This document shows positions 32,954 to 40,148 of a stretch of 64,000 bases of DNA, one piece after another (position 1 is the stretch's first letter; the number at the start of each line of letters is the position of its first letter). The stretch is from Streptomyces sp. CB02923 (GTDB lineage: Bacteria; Actinomycetota; Actinomycetes; Streptomycetales; Streptomycetaceae), in assembly GCF_001905005.1 (NCBI RefSeq), contig NZ_LWKZ01000023.1:186001-250000 (forward strand). Reading direction: 5' to 3'. Under the pieces are notes generated by a model, which was given only the letters and a program-made list of their open reading frames with translations, was not told the origin of the DNA and made no database searches. A program made the position numbers and the translations under genes.

Positions 32954-33802
32954 ATGTCCGTCTCAGGATCGTCAAGTGTTCAGCAAGCCCGGCAAGCCCT
33001 TGCCAATCGCCTGCGGGAGCTGTGCACGGACGCCGGGTTGGATGGCAAGAGCCTCGCTGCGGCGTGCGGTTGGCATCCGTCCAAGGTGTCCCGTATCTCC
33101 ACCGCGAAGACCACGCCCTCGGCGGACGACATCCGGGAGTGGTGCCGGGCCTGTAGCGCGCAGGGTGAGGCGGAAGACCTGGTTGCCTCGCTGCGGGCTG
33201 TCGAGGGCATGTGGGTCTCGTGGCGTCGGATGGAACGAACGGGGCTGCGGCGTGCCCAGGAAGCCCGCTTGCCGCTGTACGAGCGCACCCGCTGGTTCCG
33301 TGCCTACTCGCCGAGCCTGGTGCCGGGGCTGATCCAGACGTACGGGTACACGGAAGACGTGTTGCGTGCCGTCCAGCGAAGGCGCGTGCAGTTCGACGAT
33401 GTGGCGGATGCGGTTGCCGCGCGGATGGAGCGGCAGCGTGTCGTGTACGAGGGGCGACGACGTTTTGCGTTCCTGGTCGAGGAGTCGGTGCTGAGCAATG
33501 GTCTCGGTGACGCTGACACGCAGGCGGAACAGCTTGACCACCTGCTGGCTGTCGCCGCGCTGCCCAATGTCAGTGTCGGCGTGGTCCCCACCCGTCTGGG
33601 GCGGGAGCGAGCGCCGGTGGAGGGCTTCTGGATCTTCGACACGGCCCAAGTCAACGTAGAACTCGTCTCCGGCTACCTCACGATCACGCAGCCCAGCGAA
33701 GTGACCATGTACGCGGACACCTTCACCACACTGGCGGACATCGCGGTCTACGGAGCCAGGGCCCGCGCATTGATCACCAAGGCTCGCGACTCGCTCGTGT
33801 GA
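32954..33802 (+). CDS. XRE-family regulator with DUF5753 domain
   Basis: 282 residues. N-terminal helix-turn-helix (LANRLRELCTDAGLDGKSLAAACGWHPSKVSRI) followed by a DUF5753 domain (YERTRWFRAYSPSLVPGLIQTYGYTEDVL, RRFAFLVEESVLSNGLGD, PNVSVGVVPTRLGRERAP). WhiJ-type regulators of this architecture repress developmental genes until relieved by partner proteins. On an integrative element it may act as the maintenance repressor. Flanked on both sides by the GTGCAAT repeats. Confidence 0.92.
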   Translation: MSVSGSSSVQQARQALANRLRELCTDAGLDGKSLAAACGWHPSKVSRISTAKTTPSADDIREWCRACSAQGEAEDLVASLRAVEGMWVSWRRMERTGLRRAQEARLPLYERTRWFRAYSPSLVPGLIQTYGYTEDVLRAVQRRRVQFDDVADAVAARMERQRVVYEGRRRFAFLVEESVLSNGLGDADTQAEQLDHLLAVAALPNVSVGVVPTRLGRERAPVEGFWIFDTAQVNVELVSGYLTITQPSEVTMYADTFTTLADIAVYGARARALITKARDSLV

Positions 33803-33807
33803 TCCGC

Positions 33808-33827
33808 GTGCAATCACGCGCAATCGG
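33808..33827 (+). promoter_or_regulatory. Operator-like repeat (copy 2) after the XRE gene
   Basis: GTGCAATCACGCGCAATCGG, 17 of 20 bases as in the copy at 32149-32168. It lies 64 bp before the next start codon (33891). Repeated use at two promoters of the same element supports a shared regulator. Confidence 0.6.
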
Positions 33828-33890
33828 CTGTGTGGTGGGTGGCCGACGTTCCTAGCGTTGTTCTCTCAGGACGACGCAAGGGGTCCACCC

Positions 33891-34094
33891 ATGACCAATC
33901 CAACGACGTATCCCGGCCCGCCTGTTGAACTCCCTCTCAGGCTGGGGCACGACCCGGACCCGGAGCCCGGGTGCGGTGTGTGTGGCGCTCTGGCCGGTGA
34001 GCGCGAGGAAGCACGACGTAAGGGCAATCTGTCGAAGGTCTCAGACGTGAATGTCGAGATCCGGCAGCACCCGCACTCGACAGGGCGAGGCTGA
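33891..34094 (+). CDS. Small CxxC protein in the element
   Basis: 67 residues from an ATG at 33891. Contains CGVCGAL in the middle, a possible half zinc site, and a basic/acidic mixed C-terminus (EREEARRKGNLSKVSDVNVE). It is followed after 1 bp by a 21-codon frame and then the DUF7848-like gene, so the three probably form one translational unit. Confidence 0.65.
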   Translation: MTNPTTYPGPPVELPLRLGHDPDPEPGCGVCGALAGEREEARRKGNLSKVSDVNVEIRQHPHSTGRG

Positions 34095-34095
34095 C

Positions 34096-34161
34096 GTGAT
34101 CTGGATGCACGAGGTCAACGGGGCTGGGATGCTGCCACTGTCGGGTGGGGCGTTCGGATGA
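34096..34161 (+). CDS. Possible 21-residue coupled small ORF
   Basis: GTG at 34096 opens a frame encoding VIWMHEVNGAGMLPLSGGAFG and ends in TGA that overlaps the next start (ATGA at 34158). The preceding gene stops 1 bp before. The perfect tiling suggests it is translated, if only as a coupling peptide. GGCGAGG lies before the GTG. Too short for any family call. Confidence 0.35.
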   Translation: MIWMHEVNGAGMLPLSGGAFG

Positions 34162-34385
34162 GCCGTACCGTCATGCGCTACGTAGCGCACACCATCCGTC
34201 CCGTGCCGGATCTCCGGGTGGAGGCTCGCGCGTTCTGTCTGGCGAGTGGGTGCAGCCAGGAATCCGGCCTGCGGGACGACCCCGACGAGGCTCAGGACTG
34301 GGCGCTGCGGCACACCGGGCGCACTGGGCACGATCTGTTCCGTCGCACATTTTCCGATCACGCTCGTGTGACTCGCGCCGGATAG
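34158..34385 (+). CDS. DUF7848-like small protein
   Basis: 75 residues, MSRTVMRYVAHTIRPVPDLR, then CLASGCSQESGL, and WALRHTGRTGHDLFRRTFSDHARV. This matches a small Streptomyces family found on integrative elements and in regulatory islands (DUF7848 as I recall), with a C-x4-C pair and a conserved H-T-G-H-x-x-F/Y motif like those in small zinc proteins. Function unknown. Confidence 0.65.
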   Translation: MSRTVMRYVAHTIRPVPDLRVEARAFCLASGCSQESGLRDDPDEAQDWALRHTGRTGHDLFRRTFSDHARVTRAG

Positions 34386-34449
34386 ACGAGGGTCGGCTCG
34401 CCAGGTCCCGGACCTGCCTGCATCAACGGGGAGAGCGACACCACCGACC

Positions 34450-34490
34450 GCCCCGCTCGCGCGCTGCCCCCGATGGCGCTCGGGCGGGGC
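34450..34490. terminator. Terminator between convergent element genes
   Basis: GCCCCGC (34450-34456) and GCGGGGC (34484-34490), followed by TTTCTAG. It lies between the plus-strand small gene ending at 34385 and the minus-strand GntR gene ending at 34494. Confidence 0.6.
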
Positions 34491-34493
34491 TTT

Positions 34494-34775
34494 CTAGTCC
34501 TCGCTGCTATCAGCGCGAGGGGTGTCGTCCACCTGTACATAGGTGCCCCGCTGAGGCACAACGAACAGAACGTTCTCCTCCACCAGGGCGGCGATCGCCC
34601 GGCGAACGGTCGGCCGGGACAGACCGAACTCTTCACACAGTCGTGCCTCCGACGCGATCGGGCGGCGCGGCTTCCAGTCCCCACGTTCAATGCGCGCTCG
34701 GAGGATTCCTGCGAGCTGCTGAAACGGGGGCTCGGGCGCGTCGCGCTCGATCTCGTCATCGGGGCCGTAGTCCAT
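34494..34775 (-). CDS. GntR-family regulator (DNA-binding domain only)
   Basis: 93 residues: PPFQQLAGILRARIERGDWKPRRPIASEARLCEEFGLSRPTVRRAIAALVEENVLFVVPQRGTYV is a complete GntR winged helix, with no ligand-binding domain. Short GntR proteins of this kind (KorSA-like) are repressors of integrative elements in Streptomyces. It is divergent from the gene at 34955, and the shared 180-bp region carries four 10-bp repeats. Confidence 0.88.
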   Translation of the reverse strand: MDYGPDDEIERDAPEPPFQQLAGILRARIERGDWKPRRPIASEARLCEEFGLSRPTVRRAIAALVEENVLFVVPQRGTYVQVDDTPRADSSED

Positions 34776-34824
34776 GCCCCGAAGCTAGCGGCACCCTTAC
34801 AAGGCCGCACTTTCGGCCATGTGA

Positions 34825-34864
34825 GATGACGTATCTTTACGTGCCTTTACGTGTCTTGACGTCA
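34825..34864. promoter_or_regulatory. Four in-phase 10-bp repeats, probable GntR operator
   Basis: GATGACGTAT, CTTTACGTGC, CTTTACGTGT and CTTGACGTCA follow each other without gap, all with T(T/G)ACGT at the same place. The 10-bp period puts every site on one face of the helix. The last unit overlaps a TTGACG -35-like hexamer (34856-34861) reading toward 34955. Repression by the divergent GntR protein is inferred. Confidence 0.65.
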
Positions 34865-34954
34865 AAGACTAAGGTCAACAATGAAACACCCCGACGAACC
34901 GCGTAGGACCGGTCCGCCGGGGCTAGCCGATCAGCTTTAGGGAGCTGAAACGAC

Positions 34955-35311
34955 ATGCGCGACTCTATCGCCCGCGCCCTCGCATGGGTGCTCGCCTTAC
35001 TCGTCCCGTCCGCCCGCCGGCTGAAGCCAGGACGCCACTCCGCGGCGTACCTCGCCAACCAGGCCGCCCCCGGAGCATGGGAAACCCCGTGCCCCGCGCC
35101 GACACCCCCACACGTCATCGAACGTCACACCCCGCTACGCGGCGAGGACGTGCGACTCGTCCGCCCGTACGTCGCCGGATTCCAGCCCCCGCAAACTGAG
35201 GCCGAGTGGCAGATGGAGCGTCGCCGTGCGGCAGCGTTCGCCAGTGCAGGCTATGACTATCCGTACAGCTATCCGGGTGCCCCCACGCTCGCCGGGGCGG
35301 TGTCGGCATGA
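34955..35311 (+). CDS. Small protein under the GntR-controlled promoter
   Basis: 118 residues, AGGGAG before the ATG. The N-terminus has a hydrophobic stretch (ARALAWVLALLVP) flanked by arginines, perhaps a membrane anchor; the rest is Pro/Arg-rich with RLVRPYVAGFQPPQTEAEWQMERRR and a Tyr/Pro-rich end. Similar proteins occur next to GntR genes on Streptomyces integrative elements, but I know no function. Overlaps the next gene by ATGA. A recombination directionality factor cannot be excluded. Confidence 0.65.
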   Translation: MRDSIARALAWVLALLVPSARRLKPGRHSAAYLANQAAPGAWETPCPAPTPPHVIERHTPLRGEDVRLVRPYVAGFQPPQTEAEWQMERRRAAAFASAGYDYPYSYPGAPTLAGAVSA

Positions 35312-35475
35312 GCCAAGAAACATGCTGCGTCTGCCGCGAGAAGACGAGCGCGCCCGTCCCCGTGTCGAGTGTTGAGCGTGCGAGTGGCCCGCCAGTAACC
35401 ATCTACGCGTGCCCCGACCATGCGAGGGAACTCGCTCCCGGCCCGACTCCGGGAGAGCGCATACGGCCCGCGTAG
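35308..35475 (+). CDS. 55-residue zinc-finger-like protein
   Basis: MSQETCCVCREKTSAPVPVS, then YACPDHARELAPG: C-x2-C near the start and C-x2-H later, a treble-clef-like small zinc site. The start codon overlaps the stop of the preceding gene (ATGA). It is the last gene of the element, closed by a strong terminator. Confidence 0.65.
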   Translation: MSQETCCVCREKTSAPVPVSSVERASGPPVTIYACPDHARELAPGPTPGERIRPA

Positions 35476-35493
35476 AGCCCGCAAACAAGCAAC

Positions 35494-35524
35494 AGCCCCG
35501 TTCGGCCACGTGCCGGACGGGGCT
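35494..35524 (+). terminator. Terminator at the right end of the element
   Basis: AGCCCCGTTCGG (35494-35505) pairs with CCGGACGGGGCT (35513-35524) with one T:G wobble and a 7-nt loop, followed by TTTCTG. It insulates the element from the interrupted VOC gene. Confidence 0.85.
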
Positions 35525-35562
35525 TTCTGCTGTTCCGGGGCCTGATGGGGCGGTACCGTAGA

Positions 35563-35600
35563 ACCGGTAGTTAGAGGTGTTGGGGTCGGCCAGCGTGACC
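35563..35600. mobile_element. attR junction of the integrative element
   Basis: Element arm AACCGGTAGTTAGAGGTGTT then GGGG; crossover TC at 35586-35587; host side GGCCAGCGTGACC. Together with attL the deduced attP is GTGTTGGGG-TC-CCCCAACAC in its centre, with outer arms matching at 17 of 23 positions. The deduced attB is CTCCGGA-TC-GGCCAGCG. Confidence 0.85.
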
Positions 35601-35929
35601 CAGCCTTCCTGGCCCGTTTGACCGACATCGGCGTGGCGAGCGCCCAGGTCGAGCAGGCGGCGGACCTCTTCGTCCCGCTCCCTGTCGGTGGGGGTGATGT
35701 CGAGGTGGAGCCTGTTCTTGACGGTCTTGCCCTCGGGGACCGGCGCGAAGGTCAGCGTCGGTGGCACCGGGCCGGGGCGCTTCCTGCCTTCGGGTACCAG
35801 CGGGGAGCCGATGGTGATGTACCCGTCTTCCTCGTCCTGCACTTCGTAGTCGAGGACCGAGCACCAGAACCGGGCGAGACCGGCGGGATCGGCACAGTCG
35901 ATCGCGAGCTCGGTGAATTTGCCGGCCAT
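35588..35929 (-). pseudogene. 5' part of an interrupted VOC (glyoxalase-fold) gene
   Basis: From the ATG at 35929 (GGAGG upstream) it encodes MAGKFTELAIDCADPAGLAR, FWCSVLDYEV, PTLTFAPVPEGKTVKNRLHLDI and EGWVTLA, i.e. 114 codons of a VOC domain, which then run into element DNA. The frame stays open to 35135 inside the element, so a chimeric C-terminus may be made. The lost 15 C-terminal codons are at 27314-27359. VOC proteins bind a metal and include resistance and dioxygenase activities; the native role is unknown. Confidence 0.88.
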
Positions 35930-36025
35930 TCTGGACCTCCCGATCATGCGGCGAGTCAGCCGAAGGAATGCTTCAGTGTGCCGGGAACTGCCCGGCTTCG
36001 CCGTTGATTTACGAGCACCGCGGTG

Positions 36026-36733
36026 TCAGCGAAAGCGCCGGGACAGGCCGCGTGGCGCTTGTTGCCGTGCCTTTGCCTCGTTTGCGTACAGGTCCACGTA
36101 CTCCTGCCCGGAGAGGCGCAGGATCTCGTACATGATTTCGTCGGTGACGGCGCGCAGTGCGGCGTGTTCGCCGTCCAGGCCCGCGAACCGCCCGAACTCC
36201 AGCGGCTTGCCGAAGCGGATCGTGATCCGTATGGCACGCGGCAGCCGCCGGCCGGTGGGCTGCGCCTCGAACGTGCCGATCATCGCGCACGGCACGACCG
36301 GCACCTGCGCCTTGATCGCCATCGCCGCCACGCCCGTACGGCCCTTGTACAGCCGGCCGTCGTGCGACCGCGTCCCCTCCGGGTAGATCCCCAGCACCCG
36401 GCCCTTGCGCAACACCGCGAGCCCGGAACGCAGCGCGGCCTGTGCCGCCTTGCCGCCCGAACGGTCCACCGGAATCTGCCCGATGCCCCGGAAGAAAGCG
36501 GCGGTCAGCCGTCCGCGCACGCCGTGCCCGGTGAAGTACTCGGCCTTCGCCAGAAACGTGACCCGTCTCGGCACGATCACCGGCATCACGAAATGATCCG
36601 AGAACGACAGATGATTCCCCGCGATGATGGCCGCCCCCTCCGGCGGCACGTTCTCCAGCCCTTCCACGTGCGGCCGGAAAAACAGTCTCAGCAACGGCCC
36701 CAGAATCACGTACTTGAGGACCTGGTAGAACAC
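36026..36733 (-). CDS. 1-acyl-sn-glycerol-3-phosphate acyltransferase family protein
   Basis: 235 residues, GTG start with GAGGGGG upstream. PlsC motifs: NHLSFSD (His41-Asp46, catalytic dyad), GIGQIPVDRSGG, YPEGTRS and VPVVPCAMIG. The N-terminus is hydrophobic and probably sits at the membrane. It transfers an acyl chain to lysophosphatidate or a related lipid acceptor. Single gene. Confidence 0.92.
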   Translation of the reverse strand: MFYQVLKYVILGPLLRLFFRPHVEGLENVPPEGAAIIAGNHLSFSDHFVMPVIVPRRVTFLAKAEYFTGHGVRGRLTAAFFRGIGQIPVDRSGGKAAQAALRSGLAVLRKGRVLGIYPEGTRSHDGRLYKGRTGVAAMAIKAQVPVVPCAMIGTFEAQPTGRRLPRAIRITIRFGKPLEFGRFAGLDGEHAALRAVTDEIMYEILRLSGQEYVDLYANEAKARQQAPRGLSRRFR

Positions 36734-37286
36734 AGGGTTTCCCCCTCACTCTCCGAAAACCAGCTCAACGGTGTTGTTTTCGCAGGTCAGGTGAGGTGCA
36801 AGGGAAAATAGTGTAGGTGCAGGCGCGGGTATTCCGTAACCACCCGCGGGAGCCGGATGCCGACCGGAAGCCGATCTTTCCGGCGGGCGGGTCCGATGGC
36901 CACGCGATCGGCCGAGGGGTCGTCGGCCGCACCCGAGCGCTCCGTGGTCATCCGGTGACGGACGGTCCCGTTATCCGATCGTTCCGTCCCGAACGTTCAT
37001 GCTGTGGCGGGTCGTTGGTCAACTGGCGGTATCGTCCCAGAAAACGGTTGATGCCGTCCGTCTTCCGGACATGAGGGGCGGAGTGGCTTCCGTACGGGGG
37101 GAGTTCGTGGTGCGAACGCTTGGCGCGCCCGGCGAGGGCGTTCGCGTCACCCGGGAGTGTGGGCCGCGCCGATGTGCCGTGCCGGGCTCCTACTCGCCTT
37201 GAGATGTGCCCTGTTGCCTTGCCCGTGAGCAGCGCGGTGCGTTCGGCGCGTATATGGACGGGCCTTTACTTCGGAGATGGTGTTCT
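36734..37286. other. Intergenic region upstream of the GT2-TagF gene
   Basis: 553 bp between divergent genes, no protein-coding frame with convincing signals. It contains imperfect symmetric stretches around 36955-37000 (GTGACGGACGG, TTCCGTCCC, GAACGTTC) that may belong to the promoters. Confidence 0.5.
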
Positions 37287-40148
37287 GTGACTGAGATATC
37301 CGTAGTCGTCATCGTCTATAACGATGCTGAGCGGTTGCCTGTTGCGGTGGAGTCGGTGTTAGGGCAGTCGTTCGGTGATGTGGAGGTGGTGATTGTTGAT
37401 GATTGCAGTACGGATGGTTCGTTCGGTGTGGCGCGGGGGTTGGCAGAGCGTTTTCCGGGGCGGGTGCGGGCGTTTCAGCTGGAGGAGAACAGCGGGGCGG
37501 GGGGTGAGCCGCGTAATCGGGGTATTCGGGAGGCGGTGGGGCGTTATGTGATGTTCCTGGACAGTGATGATGTGCTGGAGCGGGACGCGTGCCGGAATCT
37601 GGTGGAGGCGGCGCACCGTACGGGGGCGGATCTGGTGTCGGGGCTGTGTGTGCGGGTGCATGTGGATGCGCCGGGGCAAAAGCGTGATGAGTGGTATGGG
37701 TGGCTGTACAGGCAGACGCGGGTGCTTGAGTCGGTGGAGGAGCTGCCGGATCTGTTCGTGTGGGACACGTTGTCGACGAACAAGTGTTATCGGCGGGATT
37801 TTCTGCTGGAGCGGGGGCTCTGGTTTCCCAAGGGGGTGTTCTATGAGGACCTGCAGTTCATTGCGGAGGCGTATCTGGCGGCGGAGCGGATCGCGCTGAT
37901 TCCGAATCAGGTGTATTTCTGGCAGGTGTTCCGGGGGGCGGCGGTGAAGTCGGTGACCAACCGGCGTCATGAGCTGGGTAATTATGCGCACCGGCTGGAG
38001 GTGCACCGGCGGATCGACGCGATGCTGGAGGAGCGGGGGCTGGGGGAGCTGCGGCGGGCGAAGGATGTGAAGTTCCTCAAGCATGATCTGGTGCTGCATC
38101 TGCGGGATCTGCCGTTCCGCGACGAGGAGTTCAGGCGGGAGTTCGGGCGGTTGTCGGCGGGGTATCTGGCGACGCTGGATCCGGTGGCGTTCGAGCGGGC
38201 GCAGCCGTTGCAGGCGATTTGCGGGTATCTGCTGGGGCGGGGGGACTGGGCGCAGCTGGTGCCGGCGGTGGATGCGCTGATGAACGCGGGGAAGGTGGCG
38301 GTGCCGTTGGTGGAGGAGGACGGGCGGGTTTATTGGTGCGGGGAGCATCTGGATGACGCGCTGGGGCGGCAGGTGCTGGATGTGACGGGGCTGGGGTATC
38401 ACGCGCGGCCGCTGGAGCAGATGTTCTTGCGTAATGAGCTGACGGAGTTCGCGGTGCTGGCGGGTGGTGGGGTGCGGCTGGCGGGGCGGGTGGTCAATCC
38501 GCTGGGGATGATCGGGACGGAGGCGCGGCTGGGGGCGCGGCTGGTGTTCAGTGCGCGGCGGCGGGCGGTGCAGGGGCTGGGGCCGGTGAGTTTCGAGGTG
38601 GCGGTGGTGCGCCATGAGGGGGAGGCCGTCGTGTGGGAGGCGGTGGCGGATGTGGGGGGTCGGTTGCGGCCGCTGGGGCTGGTGGATCTGGTGTGGGATG
38701 TGCGGTTGGTGCTGGAGGTGGACGGGCGGTGTACGACGACGCGGCTGAGTGTGGCGGATGTGGAGGTGGCGGGGCGGGAGGTGGCGGTGCGGCCGCGGTT
38801 GACGCGGATGGTGGCTGATCATGTGCGGCCGCATGTGTCGGCGCGAGGGCATCTGGCGTTCGAGCTGGTGGGGCGGGACCCGCAGCGGGCGCGGGCGCGG
38901 GAGTGGATCGGGCGGGGGGTGCGGGGGCGGCCGGGGGCGGTGGCGAAGTCGGGGTACCGGCAGGTGCGGGCGGTGCGGCGGTCGCTGGTGTCGGGGGAGG
39001 CGAAGCTGCGGGCGTATCACGAGGTGTTCTTGCGATTGCCGGTCAGAAAGCGGACGGTGGTTTTCGAAAGCCATCTGGGGCGGCAGTTCAGTGACAGTCC
39101 GCGGGCGGTCTATGAAGAGATGCGGCGTCAGGGGCTGGAGTTCGAGGCGTTCTGGTCCTATGCGGAGGATCCGGGGGAGTTTCCGGCGGAGGCGACACTG
39201 GTGCGGCGGTGGTCGCTGCCGTATCTGAAGGCGCTGGCGCAGGCGGAGTTCTGGGTGGACAACCAGTCGTTTCCGCTGAAGCTGGCCAAGCGGGCGCAGA
39301 CGACGTATGTGCAGACCTGGCACGGTTCGGCTTTGAAGAAGATGGGGTTTGACACCCCGGCGCAGAAGACGCTGACGCGGGCGCAGCAGGCCGAGCAGCA
39401 GACGGCGCTGGATCGTTTCGACCGGTTCTTGATCCGTTCGGAGCATGATGTGCGCACTCTGGCGCGGGCGTTTCGGCTGCCGGAGCGCGCGTTGCTGCGG
39501 GTGGGGTATCCGCGTAATGACGCGTTGGTGCGGGCTCGGCGGCGGGAAGAGGCCGGACAGGGGCGGGTGCGCGGGCCGCTGGCGGCCGAGCTGGGTATTC
39601 CCGAGGACAAGCAGGTGGTGTTGTATGCGCCGACGTTTCGCAGCAGCGGGGCGCGTTCGCACCGTTTCGAGCTGCCCTTCGACGTGGAGGAGTTCGCGGC
39701 GCGGTTCGGGGAGCGGTTTGTGCTGCTGGTGCGCTCGCACTATCTCAATCATGTGACGCTGCCACCGACGGTGAAGGGGGCGGTGGTGGATGTCTCGGCG
39801 CTGCATGATGTGACGCCGCTGCTGGAGCTGGCGGATGTGCTGGTCAGTGATTATTCGTCGGTGATGTTCGACTATTCGCTGCTGAACCGGCCGATGGTGC
39901 TGTTCACGTATGACTTCGAGGCGTATGTGCACGAGCAGCGCGGCACGTATTTCGATCTGCGTGAGCATGCGCCGGGGCCGCTGGTGCACAGCCCGGAGGC
40001 GTTTTTCGAGGCGCTGGAGGGGCTGGAGGATCTGGAGGGTGTGTATGCGCCGGCCCGAGCGCGGTTTGTGGCCCGATTCGGCGAGTACGAGCGCGGGGAC
40101 GCCGCCCGCACCCTCGTCGAGCAGTTCTTCTCCCACTGGAGCCGTTGA
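37287..40148 (+). CDS. Fusion of GT2 glycosyltransferase and TagF-like glycerophosphotransferase
   Basis: 953 residues from a GTG at 37287 with GGAGATGG upstream. Residues 1-about 300: GT-A glycosyltransferase (ISVVVIVYNDAERLPVAVES, VDDCSTDGS, FLDSDD). About 300-580: a spacer domain. About 590-950: CDP-glycerol:glycerophosphotransferase fold (WVDNQSFPLKLAKRAQTTYV, QTWHGSALKKMG, RVGYPRND, LYAPTFRSSG, VSDYSSVMFDY). It probably builds a teichoic-acid-like wall polymer on the inner membrane face. Codon 25 is TTA, so translation should depend on bldA tRNA. The gene prefers G-ending codons far more than its neighbours, which produces a long spurious antisense frame. Confidence 0.9.
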   Translation: MTEISVVVIVYNDAERLPVAVESVLGQSFGDVEVVIVDDCSTDGSFGVARGLAERFPGRVRAFQLEENSGAGGEPRNRGIREAVGRYVMFLDSDDVLERDACRNLVEAAHRTGADLVSGLCVRVHVDAPGQKRDEWYGWLYRQTRVLESVEELPDLFVWDTLSTNKCYRRDFLLERGLWFPKGVFYEDLQFIAEAYLAAERIALIPNQVYFWQVFRGAAVKSVTNRRHELGNYAHRLEVHRRIDAMLEERGLGELRRAKDVKFLKHDLVLHLRDLPFRDEEFRREFGRLSAGYLATLDPVAFERAQPLQAICGYLLGRGDWAQLVPAVDALMNAGKVAVPLVEEDGRVYWCGEHLDDALGRQVLDVTGLGYHARPLEQMFLRNELTEFAVLAGGGVRLAGRVVNPLGMIGTEARLGARLVFSARRRAVQGLGPVSFEVAVVRHEGEAVVWEAVADVGGRLRPLGLVDLVWDVRLVLEVDGRCTTTRLSVADVEVAGREVAVRPRLTRMVADHVRPHVSARGHLAFELVGRDPQRARAREWIGRGVRGRPGAVAKSGYRQVRAVRRSLVSGEAKLRAYHEVFLRLPVRKRTVVFESHLGRQFSDSPRAVYEEMRRQGLEFEAFWSYAEDPGEFPAEATLVRRWSLPYLKALAQAEFWVDNQSFPLKLAKRAQTTYVQTWHGSALKKMGFDTPAQKTLTRAQQAEQQTALDRFDRFLIRSEHDVRTLARAFRLPERALLRVGYPRNDALVRARRREEAGQGRVRGPLAAELGIPEDKQVVLYAPTFRSSGARSHRFELPFDVEEFAARFGERFVLLVRSHYLNHVTLPPTVKGAVVDVSALHDVTPLLELADVLVSDYSSVMFDYSLLNRPMVLFTYDFEAYVHEQRGTYFDLREHAPGPLVHSPEAFFEALEGLEDLEGVYAPARARFVARFGEYERGDAARTLVEQFFSHWSR

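Larger units (their letters stand above)
27360..35587. mobile_element. 8.2-kb integrative element carrying a serine integrase and a phage capsid gene
   Basis: Bounded by attL (TC at 27360-27361) and attR (TC at 35586-35587). Contents: large serine integrase, tRNA-like gene, two HNH nucleases, zinc-ribbon small proteins, phage major capsid protein, an XRE/DUF5753 regulatory operon, GntR regulator and small unknown genes. No terminase, portal, protease, tail, replication or conjugation gene was found. It is either a strongly reduced prophage or a satellite-type island that relies on a helper. Base composition is less extreme than the host, with an AT-rich pocket at 29270-29320. Confidence 0.88.

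Noticed and set aside
27314..35929. Actinomycete integrative conjugative element (AICE) interpretation
   Set aside because: No replication initiator, no TraB-type translocase and a serine rather than tyrosine integrase; the capsid gene points to phage ancestry.
37359..40136. 925-codon open frame on the minus strand
   Set aside because: It is the antisense shadow of the GT2-TagF gene, kept open by extreme G-ending codon use. Its translation is Arg/His/Pro/Leu-rich with no domain and no ribosome binding site.
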